Shown in pieces: positions 36,813 to 43,597 of a stretch of DNA of 56,812 nucleotides. Source of the stretch: Dehalococcoidia bacterium. Lineage in GTDB: Bacteria > Chloroflexota > Dehalococcoidia > GIF9 > UBA5629. Location: NCBI GenBank assembly GCA_003142375.1, contig PLME01000017.1, positions 1 through 56,812 of the forward strand, read 5' to 3'. The notes under the pieces are model-generated. The model searched no databases and was not told where the DNA came from. It saw only the letters and a list, made by a program, of their open reading frames with translations. Position 1 is the first letter of the stretch. Each line of letters opens with the position of its first letter. Made by a program: the position numbers and the translations under genes.

Positions 36813-37271
36813 TCAAACTGTGAGGGGGGTTTCCGGTTTGCCCCTTATCAATAAGGTATCACCGTAGTGAAATTCCCGGTAGAAAGGCAACCTTACCAGG
36901 GCATCGCCCTGTATCGCAGCAACGTCATTTTCCCTGATCAATTTACGGGCGGAGAACCTGAAAGCAGCAGACGTATTTTGAATTTCGGGGGCTGCGGAAA
37001 TTGTGCCCTCAATTTTGATATCGCCGGTGCCGTTATAAAACTGAAGCTGCGTGCCATCCTTTGGCTGTATTGACGACTGGTACCTCAGTGCTCCGCCTGC
37101 CAATGCAATCAGGCACAGGTATATGACTATCAGCAGTCTCCTGTAATTTCGAAAGATCAGAGCCGGGATAATAAGCAGCAAAGGAACTGCCAGTAGCCAG
37201 ACGGGAATGACAAATTGGGAACCGAGGACAGTTCCTATCAGCCATGCCAGGCTTATATAGAAGAGGGGCAT
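36813..37271 (-). CDS. comEC: ComEC N-terminal fragment (frameshifted)
   Basis: This 152-residue frame holds the ComEC N-terminal region: membrane helices at about 3-60 and a DUF4131/OB-like segment (about 75-148) that ends GKPETPLTV before the stop. Reading one base fewer in the G run at 36824-36829 would continue as ETPSQFDDFDYRDYL, a typical ComEC sequence, into the frame at 34832-36766. I see this as one gene broken by a one-base insertion, or an assembly error in a homopolymer. It follows comEA by nine bases. Confidence 0.8.
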   Translation of the reverse strand: MPLFYISLAWLIGTVLGSQFVIPVWLLAVPLLLIIPALIFRNYRRLLIVIYLCLIALAGGALRYQSSIQPKDGTQLQFYNGTGDIKIEGTISAAPEIQNTSAAFRFSARKLIRENDVAAIQGDALVRLPFYREFHYGDTLLIRGKPETPLTV

Positions 37272-37280
37272 GATAAAAAT

Positions 37281-37790
37281 TTAATCCACTACAGTGACGT
37301 AATCCCGAATTTTATCCACGACCGATGTGCCGAAACCTTCTATTTTCAGAAGGTCATCAATATTGCGGAAGGGGCCGTTCTTATCGCGATAGCCGACGAT
37401 CAGCCTGGCCCGGCCTTCTCCTATGCCGGGCAAAGCTTGCAGCAGCCACACATCGGCGCGGTTTAAATTAACCTTTTGCGGTTGTGAGAATTCGGTTTTA
37501 GCCGGGATATAAATGCTTATATTGCGTGTATCGGCATTATCGGATATGCCGGCGGACGATATAATAGATGTCAGTGTATCGCCGGGTTTGGCCTCGTAAA
37601 TGCCGGGCCGGACTACAGCGCCACCTATGGAGATGTTTTCAGAGGAATTGAGCGTCTTGGGATCATATAGCGTAATCTCCACCGGTTGCAGATGTGCTAA
37701 TCTTATCGAAAGGAAAATGATACCGGCGGCCAGGCTTACTACCAGGAATACTGTTATAATAAGCCACATTTTTTCACGTAATCCCGACAT
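37281..37790 (-). CDS. comEA: ComEA, DNA-binding competence protein
   Basis: This 169-residue protein has a membrane anchor (about 8-28), an SLBB-like domain (about 53-97) with GGAVVRPGIYEAKPGDTL, and C-terminal helix-hairpin-helix motifs (about 106-165): VNLNRADVWLLQALPGIGEGRA and the second hairpin KIEGFGTSVVDKI. ComEA binds incoming double-stranded DNA outside the membrane and passes it to ComEC. comEA and comEC lie in the same order and orientation as in other competence operons. Confidence 0.93.
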   Translation of the reverse strand: MSGLREKMWLIITVFLVVSLAAGIIFLSIRLAHLQPVEITLYDPKTLNSSENISIGGAVVRPGIYEAKPGDTLTSIISSAGISDNADTRNISIYIPAKTEFSQPQKVNLNRADVWLLQALPGIGEGRARLIVGYRDKNGPFRNIDDLLKIEGFGTSVVDKIRDYVTVVD

Positions 37791-37844
37791 TTCCTGCCCC
37801 CTCTCTATATTTATAATGTACGCAGTGATAGAATTTTAACACAT

Positions 37845-38312
37845 ATGGACAATATCAAAACGATTACTGTAAACAGGAAGGCGTACCACGATTATCATAT
37901 CGTGGAGAGCTACGAAGCCGGCTTGGCCCTGAAAGGCTCGGAGATCAAGTCCATCAGGATGGGCCGGGTGAACATCAAGGATGCCTATGCCAAGGTTGAG
38001 AAGGGCGAATTATGGCTGCATAACTCGCATATCTCCGCTTATCAGGCAGGAGGCTTCGACACGCATGAGCCGGATCGTAAACGCAAACTGTTGATGCATC
38101 GCAACCAGATAGCTATGCTGGATGAGAAAGCCGGTCAGAAAGGTTTGACCGTAATACCCTTGCGGTTATATATTAAAGGTGGTATCGCGAAACTGGAGCT
38201 GGGTCTTGGCAGGGGTAAAAAAATGTACGACAAGCGTGATGCCATCGCCCGGCGTGAGACCGAGCGTGAAGTAGAAAGGGCCATGAAAACACGGTCCAAG
38301 AAAGTACATTAA
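37845..38312 (+). CDS. smpB: SsrA-binding protein SmpB
   Basis: This 155-residue protein matches SmpB in length and motifs: VNRKAYHDYHIVESYEAGLALKGSEIKSIR at the start, HISAY and DRKRKLLMHR in the middle, and the basic C-terminal tail. SmpB carries tmRNA into stalled ribosomes for trans-translation. It lies 15 bases upstream of ssrA, its partner RNA, on the same strand. Confidence 0.97.
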   Translation: MDNIKTITVNRKAYHDYHIVESYEAGLALKGSEIKSIRMGRVNIKDAYAKVEKGELWLHNSHISAYQAGGFDTHEPDRKRKLLMHRNQIAMLDEKAGQKGLTVIPLRLYIKGGIAKLELGLGRGKKMYDKRDAIARRETEREVERAMKTRSKKVH

Positions 38313-38327
38313 AAACCTAATAATCGT

Positions 38328-38676
38328 GGGGGCGCGTGGCTTCGACAGGGAAGAGCCCACAGTACGGCAGGCCGAGGCGCCATCTACCTCGTTAATCAGG
38401 TGGCAAAACACAACTGCAGAAGAAGCAGTTCCAGTAGCAGCCTAACTAGGCCGCTCGTCCAACCCTTCCTCGTCCCGGTGGGATGGGATTGGGCGACGAA
38501 ATGCCGGGATGCAACGGTCCCGATGTTGATGAGGACTGGCTAAGACTTAATCAACTGGCCCGGTTAAACTCCGCCTGCAGAGGTTAAACGGGCGACATTA
38601 AAGTGCAGACTAAGCCTGTAGAAGTGCTGGCAACTTTTTTCTGGACGGGGAGTTCGACCCTCCCTCGCCTCCACCA
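38328..38676 (+). ncRNA. ssrA: Transfer-messenger RNA (ssrA)
   Basis: The 5' end GGGGGCG at 38328-38334 pairs with CGCCTCC at 38666-38672, followed by A and an encoded CCA at 38674-38676. The T-arm is GGGAG-TTCGACC-CTCCC just upstream. The tag frame reads NTTAEEAVPVAA then TAA, with codons from 38407 to the stop at 38443-38445; the resume codon, probably one just before, is not certain. The RNA tags stalled polypeptides for degradation with SmpB. Its 3' end is the integration target of the islands, and the recombinase gene runs antisense across the last 67 bases. Confidence 0.93.
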
Positions 38677-40253
38677 GAAACACGATTTATATCTGCTCTT
38701 GAGAGTGGATATGTTGATTTATATAATTGAATATTTGCCCCTTCTTTGGAAACCGCCACCTGAAAAACGGGTATAAACGGTGGTTTTGGTTTAATGGTCA
38801 CTATCGACCTGGTCTTCTTAGCATCCACGTAGACTGCATCCAGCATCGTAAGCAGAAGCTTCCGTCTCTCTTCTAGATTGGCATCTTTCCACAGCATCGC
38901 TAACCTTTCTATCATCTTTCCAGCTTCTTCGGCAGCGCTGGCTTCGGGCACGACCAGCGACTCAAGCTGCATCTCCAGTAGCTTCTTTTGCCTATGATAC
39001 TCGTCATCGGGGAAGAGGCCATCTATATAAACCTTGGTCATCCGGCGTAGCTTTTCTTCTACCTGCTGACGCTCTATCTTCACCCTTTCTATCTCATCCT
39101 TAAGGCTGATAATAGCTAATACTTCTTCCAGCCACTGAGGGCCAAGCTCTATTGCCATAATGATCTTACCTAGCTGCTCATCAATAACATGACAGGGTAT
39201 GGAGCCGCCCGATGCTGGGCATACACCGTGGCTCCTTGAATTATTATCCTCTCGGTAGTACGTGTGCCCGTTCTTATAAGTCTGCGACCACATAGGCATT
39301 CCGCAATAGGCACAGCGTATCAAGCCCTTGAGGAGATATTGCCTTTCCGGATGGGGATGCAAGGTCTCGGAGCGCCCATTGTTCTTCTTAAGAGTGGCCT
39401 GCACCAGATTGAAGACCTCCTGGCTGACCAGCGCCTCATGCGCTCCGGGCAGCAGCTTCCCTTGGTACTGTATCTTGCCCGCGTAGAAAGGATTGTGCAG
39501 TATGCCCCTTACCGAGGCGGTGGTGAAAAGCCTTGGCCCTGATACCAAGATACCCTCAGCATCGGGAAGGCTATGGCGGTTCCTCGTCCTCAAGCCCTGC
39601 TCGTTAAGCCAGATAGCTAACTGTCCCAGGGTGGTCATACCTGAAGCATATCGCTCAAACATCTTAAAAACAGCCGCCCCTTCCCTCTCGTGAATATGCA
39701 CTCCACCTGGGTGCTCAGATTCGCATAGCCTCACCCTGCCGCCTTTATCATTATCGGCCCAGCAAGACTCGTAGCCGAAAGGTATGCCGCCGTTATGCTT
39801 GCCTTCATAGGCTCTCTGGCTTAAGCCTTTACTGACATGGTTACCCAATGCTTCGCTGTAATACTGAGCAAAAGCCCCTAACATCTGGGTGAAAAGCATC
39901 CCCTCCGGCCTTGAATAGTCTATGTTCTCTGTAATGGAGACCAGGCCGATATTAAGCTTGCCCAGAATAGTCAGTGATTCCAGCGTGATCTTCAGATTGC
40001 GCGACCATCTATCCAGCGTATGGACAACGACCACATCGAACTCGTGCTTTGCGGCATCCTCAAGCAGTTGTTTGAATAGTGGCCTTCGCGCGATTGCTTC
40101 AACGTGGGCAGATTTGCCTTCCTCCCTGTATATCCTGACAAGCTCCCACCCTCGGTTCTTGCATAGTTCACGGAATAGCCTCTCCTGGGCATCCAGGGAA
40201 TGACCGTCTACCTGTGAGGCTGAGGATACCCTGAGATAGGCAACCGCTCGCAC
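38610..40253 (-). CDS. Large serine recombinase (ssrA-specific integrase)
   Basis: This 547-residue protein starts at GTG 40253. It has a resolvase catalytic domain (1-150; YLRVSSASQ with nucleophile Ser10), a recombinase domain (about 160-290; GGIPFGYE and GILHNPFYAGKI) and a zinc ribbon (about 313-355; CAYCG). A helical coiled-coil stretch (about 375-440) and a tail follow. The final 22 codons lie antisense to the end of ssrA, and the frame crosses the attachment core. It should integrate and excise the island at ssrA. A 22-codon leader frame lies immediately upstream. It is co-oriented with the mom-like, ParB-like and zinc-ribbon genes. Confidence 0.9.
   Translation of the reverse strand: MRAVAYLRVSSASQVDGHSLDAQERLFRELCKNRGWELVRIYREEGKSAHVEAIARRPLFKQLLEDAAKHEFDVVVVHTLDRWSRNLKITLESLTILGKLNIGLVSITENIDYSRPEGMLFTQMLGAFAQYYSEALGNHVSKGLSQRAYEGKHNGGIPFGYESCWADNDKGGRVRLCESEHPGGVHIHEREGAAVFKMFERYASGMTTLGQLAIWLNEQGLRTRNRHSLPDAEGILVSGPRLFTTASVRGILHNPFYAGKIQYQGKLLPGAHEALVSQEVFNLVQATLKKNNGRSETLHPHPERQYLLKGLIRCAYCGMPMWSQTYKNGHTYYREDNNSRSHGVCPASGGSIPCHVIDEQLGKIIMAIELGPQWLEEVLAIISLKDEIERVKIERQQVEEKLRRMTKVYIDGLFPDDEYHRQKKLLEMQLESLVVPEASAAEEAGKMIERLAMLWKDANLEERRKLLLTMLDAVYVDAKKTRSIVTIKPKPPFIPVFQVAVSKEGANIQLYKSTYPLSRADINRVSGGGEGGSNSPSRKKLPALLQA
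38660..38682. repeat. ssrA attachment site, copy 1 (attL-like)
   Basis: The 23-base core shared with copies at 52327 and 56229 starts CTCCCTCGCCTCC and ends ACCAGAAACA. It covers the 3' T-stem strand, acceptor strand and CCA of tmRNA plus six bases beyond. The integrase gene lies immediately to the right. Core identity is exact among the three copies. Confidence 0.85.
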
Positions 40254-40322
40254 TTACCCCACCTGCCTCGAGGCTACGGCTAAGGCTACCTCAGCTAAAG
40301 CATCCAGAAATTGTCTAACCAT
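40254..40322 (-). CDS. Possible 22-residue leader peptide upstream of the recombinase
   Basis: A short frame from ATG 40322 (MVRQFLDALAEVALAV...) ends with a TAA directly abutting the recombinase GTG. GGATAAG precedes its ATG. The tight coupling suggests translational coupling to the recombinase. It may simply be fortuitous; nothing else supports a peptide function. Confidence 0.35.
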   Translation of the reverse strand: MVRQFLDALAEVALAVASRQVG

Positions 40323-40357
40323 GATCTTATCCGATTCGCTCTCATCCGTGCCTGTAC

Positions 40358-40385
40358 AGTGTATACATGCGCGTATACTTGTCAA
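40358..40385 (-). promoter_or_regulatory. Promoter of the recombinase gene with GTATAC half-sites
   Basis: TTGACA at 40380-40385 and TACACT at 40358-40363 (minus strand) are 16 bases apart. The spacer and -10 edge contain two GTATAC palindromes separated by six bases, a plausible operator. A related GTATAC stands in the region upstream of the mom-like gene, near 41963. It lies about 105 bases before the recombinase start and 36 before the leader frame. Confidence 0.5.
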
Positions 40386-40416
40386 CGCTTCATGCGTTAG
40401 ACCTATGGTTTCTGAC

Positions 40417-40611
40417 TTATTGCTTGTGTTCAAGGCTCTCCAGTACCTTCTCGACGTATGGCTTGTCAGTGATAAATGCTCGGAAATGGCGTCCGTCCTT
40501 GGCGCACTTCAGCATGACGAAGGGCTTATTGGACTTGCGCCCCCTGGCCAGCGTTATTACAAGCTTATTCTTGCAGATAGGGCATAAGGGCATATCGTTA
40601 TTCATCGGCAT
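40417..40611 (-). CDS. Small zinc-ribbon protein
   Basis: This 64-residue protein has a CPIC pair near 10-13 and a later LKCAKDGRHF segment near 34-43, which may hold a single metal with Cys and His ligands. It starts at ATG 40611 with GGAG just upstream and overlaps the end of the ParB-like gene by 14 bases. That overlap and shared strand make it a likely member of the mom-parB-like operon. Function unknown; a nucleic-acid-binding accessory is a reasonable guess. Confidence 0.6.
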   Translation of the reverse strand: MPMNNDMPLCPICKNKLVITLARGRKSNKPFVMLKCAKDGRHFRAFITDKPYVEKVLESLEHKQ

Positions 40612-41230
40612 TATTCTCCAGATAAAATTTGCTTAGTAGATAGAGGGCATTGCCCCTGACGTTCGGGTTATCGCCTTTCTCTTTGGCTTCAGGCATTAGC
40701 CTTGTCAGGGCCTCTTGTATGATCTCAAGCTGGTCATCGGTAAGCTGGAACTGAAGGTGCCTTAATTTAGCTTGCCTGGCCTTCTCAAAGTTCTGGAGGC
40801 AACTAGCGATGGTCTCCTCATTCATACTGGTGATAGTTCTCAGACTGCTTGCCGTATCCGGCAGAATTGCAGCTACCTCTTCTTCAGGGATAGCCTTGAG
40901 CACCTCACGCAGCAGCTCTATCCGCAGACCTATATCATCTACACCCTGAAGGTGGTTTAGAGCCTGAGAGAGAAGGCGGGCATGGGCATCGTCAAGCTTT
41001 ACCACCACGCAAGGCGCTGCCTTAAAGCCCATCTCGACAAGGAGCTTTAAACGCTGGTTGCCGGATAATACTTCATAGCTATTATCCGCCAGCTTTCTAG
41101 CCACAAGGTTCGTGACCAGGCCGTAGCGCCTGATACTTTCCTTGAGGTGCGCCATCATCTCTTCATTCATGCGGTTGGCGTTCCAGGGCGCTTCTCGCAA
41201 ATTCTTTATGGGCAGCTCAACAATCTTCAT
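40598..41230 (-). CDS. ParB-like nuclease-fold protein
   Basis: AAGGAG lies seven bases before ATG 41230, favouring this start over one two codons earlier. The 210-residue product has the ParB/Srx fold: PIKNLREAPWNANRM at the start, ESIRRYGLVTNLVARK, and LSGNQRLKLLVEMGF, the equivalent of the GNHR box. A helical C-terminal half follows. It overlaps the mom-like gene by 14 bases. Such ParB-domain proteins occur next to phage DNA-modification genes. The enzymatic or binding activity is unknown; chromosome partitioning is unlikely without ParA. Confidence 0.75.
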   Translation of the reverse strand: MKIVELPIKNLREAPWNANRMNEEMMAHLKESIRRYGLVTNLVARKLADNSYEVLSGNQRLKLLVEMGFKAAPCVVVKLDDAHARLLSQALNHLQGVDDIGLRIELLREVLKAIPEEEVAAILPDTASSLRTITSMNEETIASCLQNFEKARQAKLRHLQFQLTDDQLEIIQEALTRLMPEAKEKGDNPNVRGNALYLLSKFYLENNADE

Positions 41231-41945
41231 GGTCATTCTCCTTCTTGGGATACGGCAGTATTGGCGCTTTTAGACGGCTTTTCAGGGAAGCATCCAGAAA
41301 ATAGATATAGCGATGCTTGGCCGCCTGAGGTATGGGTTTTATATCAACACCGTGACTCGCAAAGTAACGCAGCGAGTGGCTGCCATAAGTGTGCGACAGC
41401 GACCTGGAATGTCGCGCAACACCGTCTCCCAGGTCATACAGAGGTATGGCAGAGGACAGGCCGCTGTATACCCATCCGGTGGCCTGATATATGGTGCCAA
41501 TGTGCCCTTGGGTCGGATCGGCGTAGGAGACGAGGAACTTCACCTTGGTGTGCTGACGCAGGGAACGCAGCACGATCCCCAGCACCCTAGACTCGCTGTT
41601 TGTTGGCAGCTCATCGGAAAGCCATAGGCGCGTTAAAGCGAGGCAATCATCGCGCCTTGCGCCTTCCACCAAGCGGTAGGCAAGCGAAGGCCCGGCCCCA
41701 AATGTCAGAGCCCCCATAAGCCTGCCCTTGTGGAATACCCCTAAGTTGAGCATGGTGCCACCGGGCATGGAGTGCAGGTAGTGCTCTTTCTCCAATAACA
41801 TCTTTGCAATTAATGGTGAAATAAGAGAGACGCGAAGATCATGGAGCGCCGCGCTGGGAATCGAACCCGCTCCTGCTCCCAGGATGGGAACCGTGCTGCC
41901 ATTAACACCAGCGGCGCTAATAGTCGTTCTTTTCGTTAAATTCAT
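41217..41945 (-). CDS. Mom-like adenine-modification protein (Mu Mom family)
   Basis: The frame is 242 residues from ATG 41945. Residues about 30-240 match the phage Mu Mom family: GVFHKGRLMGALTFG, LTRLWLSDELPTNSESRVLGI, SYADPTQGHIGTIYQATGWVYSG and KHRYIYFL. Mu Mom converts adenine to N6-methylcarbamoyl-adenine and so protects DNA from many restriction enzymes. The first 30 or so residues are encoded by a tRNA-Gly-like sequence, so the true start is uncertain and may be internal, near residue 48 (MLLEKEHYLH). It heads an operon with the ParB-like and zinc-ribbon genes. Confidence 0.75.
   Translation of the reverse strand: MNLTKRTTISAAGVNGSTVPILGAGAGSIPSAALHDLRVSLISPLIAKMLLEKEHYLHSMPGGTMLNLGVFHKGRLMGALTFGAGPSLAYRLVEGARRDDCLALTRLWLSDELPTNSESRVLGIVLRSLRQHTKVKFLVSYADPTQGHIGTIYQATGWVYSGLSSAIPLYDLGDGVARHSRSLSHTYGSHSLRYFASHGVDIKPIPQAAKHRYIYFLDASLKSRLKAPILPYPKKENDHEDC
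41842..41917 (-). tRNA. Degenerate tRNA-Gly(UCC)-like sequence
   Basis: On the minus strand the ends GCGCCGC (41911-41917) and GCGGCGC (41846-41852) pair perfectly, with T and CCA after. A Gly-type D-arm (GTGT-TAATGGCA-GCAC) is present. The anticodon stem is GTTCC/GGAGC around loop CATCCTG with UCC at the anticodon position. The T-loop is TTCGATT. Two defects are an A in place of U33 and a bulged A in the T-stem. It lies inside the 5' end of the mom-like frame. It is probably a decayed or phage-type tRNA; function is doubtful. Confidence 0.5.
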
Positions 41946-42049
41946 CTTGACTTTCTACTTGTGTATACGTATATCATTGAACATTAGGCAGGGACATAAA
42001 TAGCCCAAAAATAGGAAAAAATCGGACATTTTCTTAGTTAGAGGTTGAT

Positions 42050-42958
42050 ATGAGCTATTCCGAAAACAATGTAAGTCTGCTACGCAAGCTGTGTCTGAAA
42101 CGGTCAGCAGAGCAGGCAGTGACGTTCCTTGAAAAACTTGTAGCCCAAGGTTCTGAAAGCGGGTATGACAGTCTAAAGAGGATGGCAAAGGAGTTATCCG
42201 TTCAATTTGATGAGGCTGACTGGCAGGAACTAAAAGACAAACTGCCCGATGTAAAAACGGTGCGACATTGGAAAGGGAAAAAGACAGAGTTACAGACTTC
42301 GGATAGCGAGGGGCAAGCTGCTGCGACTCAGGATGTTTTAGTTGTGGATGCTAAACGAAAGCATCGTGATGCTATAGTGCAACTCCTGGAAAGCTGGAAT
42401 GATTCTCTACTTCTTGACGTTAAATATCTTCCGCATCGAATCAACTTTGATTGTGACGAAGAAACAGCCCCGCTGTTTGAAGCGGTCTTATCGCATTACC
42501 CGTCAATCAAGCAAAGATATCTAGCTTTTTGCGAAGAGCGCAACAAATACCAGGCAGGCAAAAACAAGCTTCAACAGCGAGTAGCCGATGAAGCCCCCAA
42601 AGAGGCCAATAAGGAATTCAGCAAAATGGTCATTTGGTTTGCCATCAGCCGAGTAGACGGCAATTCACGGGCATATTATCAATCGGACAGAAATACAGGT
42701 TGGCTGTATATGAGTCATTTAAGAGATTTTGCTCTGGCCAAGGGAATCGCGAGAGGTAATGAAGAGGTTAGGATTCGCTGTCGGCGATCGCACAAAAGGC
42801 TTGTTAGAAAATATTCCAAGGATGAGGGTGTTAGAAAAGTGGTCGGTCAAATCAGGGCCCTGCGTAAACTAGAGAAAGACCTGTCCAAGGCGGTTGAAGA
42901 AAGTCTGCTAAACAAGGAATATGTTGCTGGCTGCTGTAAATACTGCCCACGTGATTAG
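42050..42958 (+). CDS. Uncharacterised island protein
   Basis: This 302-residue protein has no signal or membrane segment. The middle and C-terminal parts are rich in charged helices (KRKHRDAIVQLLESWND, EVRIRCRRSHKRLVRKY, RKLEKDLSKAVEES), with no motif I recognise. The sequence ends in a CCKYC cluster (295-299) that could be part of a metal site. It is divergent from the mom-like gene across a 104-base gap. The start at ATG 42050 follows TTAGAGG. Function is unknown. Confidence 0.6.
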   Translation: MSYSENNVSLLRKLCLKRSAEQAVTFLEKLVAQGSESGYDSLKRMAKELSVQFDEADWQELKDKLPDVKTVRHWKGKKTELQTSDSEGQAAATQDVLVVDAKRKHRDAIVQLLESWNDSLLLDVKYLPHRINFDCDEETAPLFEAVLSHYPSIKQRYLAFCEERNKYQAGKNKLQQRVADEAPKEANKEFSKMVIWFAISRVDGNSRAYYQSDRNTGWLYMSHLRDFALAKGIARGNEEVRIRCRRSHKRLVRKYSKDEGVRKVVGQIRALRKLEKDLSKAVEESLLNKEYVAGCCKYCPRD

Positions 42959-42960
42959 TG

Positions 42961-43137
42961 ATGAAGTCGATTGGCGATAAGATTGTTTGGCGGCCAAATT
43001 TACACCAACCTGATGGCAATTATTTCGTGGTTTGCCAGTATAAAAAAGCACTATCTGAATCTCAATCAGAAATATGGTATCAATCCTGGTTGCCTTTTAG
43101 ACTAACAGAAGCGCCAAAAATTGGTGAGTTTTTGTAG
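42961..43137 (+). CDS. Small hypothetical protein (58 residues)
   Basis: A frame from ATG 42961 begins two bases after the stop of the preceding gene and reads MKSIGDKIVWRPNLH to a TAG at 43135. Its close spacing suggests cotranscription. The composition is protein-like, with Trp, Tyr and Phe spread through the sequence, but no motif is visible. It may be a small gene or the remnant of a larger one. Confidence 0.4.
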   Translation: MKSIGDKIVWRPNLHQPDGNYFVVCQYKKALSESQSEIWYQSWLPFRLTEAPKIGEFL

Positions 43138-43166
43138 CAACGGGAGATATACTTTTCAAGAAAAAT

Positions 43167-43362
43167 GTTACACCGAGTGAGAAACTAACAATTCTATGAT
43201 GAAAATGAATTGGTTTTTTCGAAACATTTCAGGGCAAACTGAGGGTATCTAAAGCCAGATAACGGTTACACCGAGTGAGAAACTAACAATCCTGTGATGA
43301 AAATGAATTGATTTTTTCGAAACATTTCAGGGCAAACTGAGGGTATTTGAAGCTAAATAACG
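43167..43362. repeat. Two tandem 98-base direct repeats
   Basis: The unit at 43167-43264 is repeated at 43265-43362 with about seven differences. Both start GTTACACCGAGTGAGAAACT and end AACG. They lie in a 460-base AT-rich gap without a gene (43138-43597). No protein reading frame is conserved across them. They could be iterons or structured-RNA units, but neither can be shown from sequence alone. Confidence 0.8.
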
Positions 43363-43510
43363 GAAAATTGTTACCCTTACATACAGAATATTCTACAATT
43401 ATACGTATTTTTTATTCACTAAAATGAGAGAAAATTGTAACATGGAAACCATTTAACAATTGAGAGATCACTATTTTCTGGGAATTAAACAGTTATTTTT
43501 GGGTAAACCG

Positions 43511-43548
43511 GAGTAAAATAGGGATATTCAAATATGCCTATTTTACTC
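43511..43548. repeat. Perfect 12-base inverted repeat
   Basis: GAGTAAAATAGG at 43511-43522 is repeated in inverse at 43537-43548, with a 14-base loop. GGGTA (43501-43505) and TACCC (43553-43557) extend the dyad with gaps. It lies between convergent genes and could be a bidirectional terminator, though no T-run follows. It might also be a protein-binding dyad. Confidence 0.55.
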
Positions 43549-43597
43549 AAAATACCCGAATATTCTGCAAATACATCTGATTTCCAATGAGAACCTC

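Noticed and set aside
34832-37271. Programmed frameshift in comEC
   Set aside because: The run of G lacks the usual slippery heptamer and stimulatory features I can recognise; insertion or error is simpler.
40598-41230. Plasmid partitioning locus from the ParB-like gene
   Set aside because: There is no ParA ATPase or parS-like array; context points to the mom-like module.
41955-42188. A 77-residue minus-strand frame beside the mom-like gene
   Set aside because: It overlaps the promoter gap and the start of a better supported gene and shows no motif.
43167-43362. CRISPR-like array
   Set aside because: Only two units, each 98 bases, directly abutting without spacers; no cas genes nearby.
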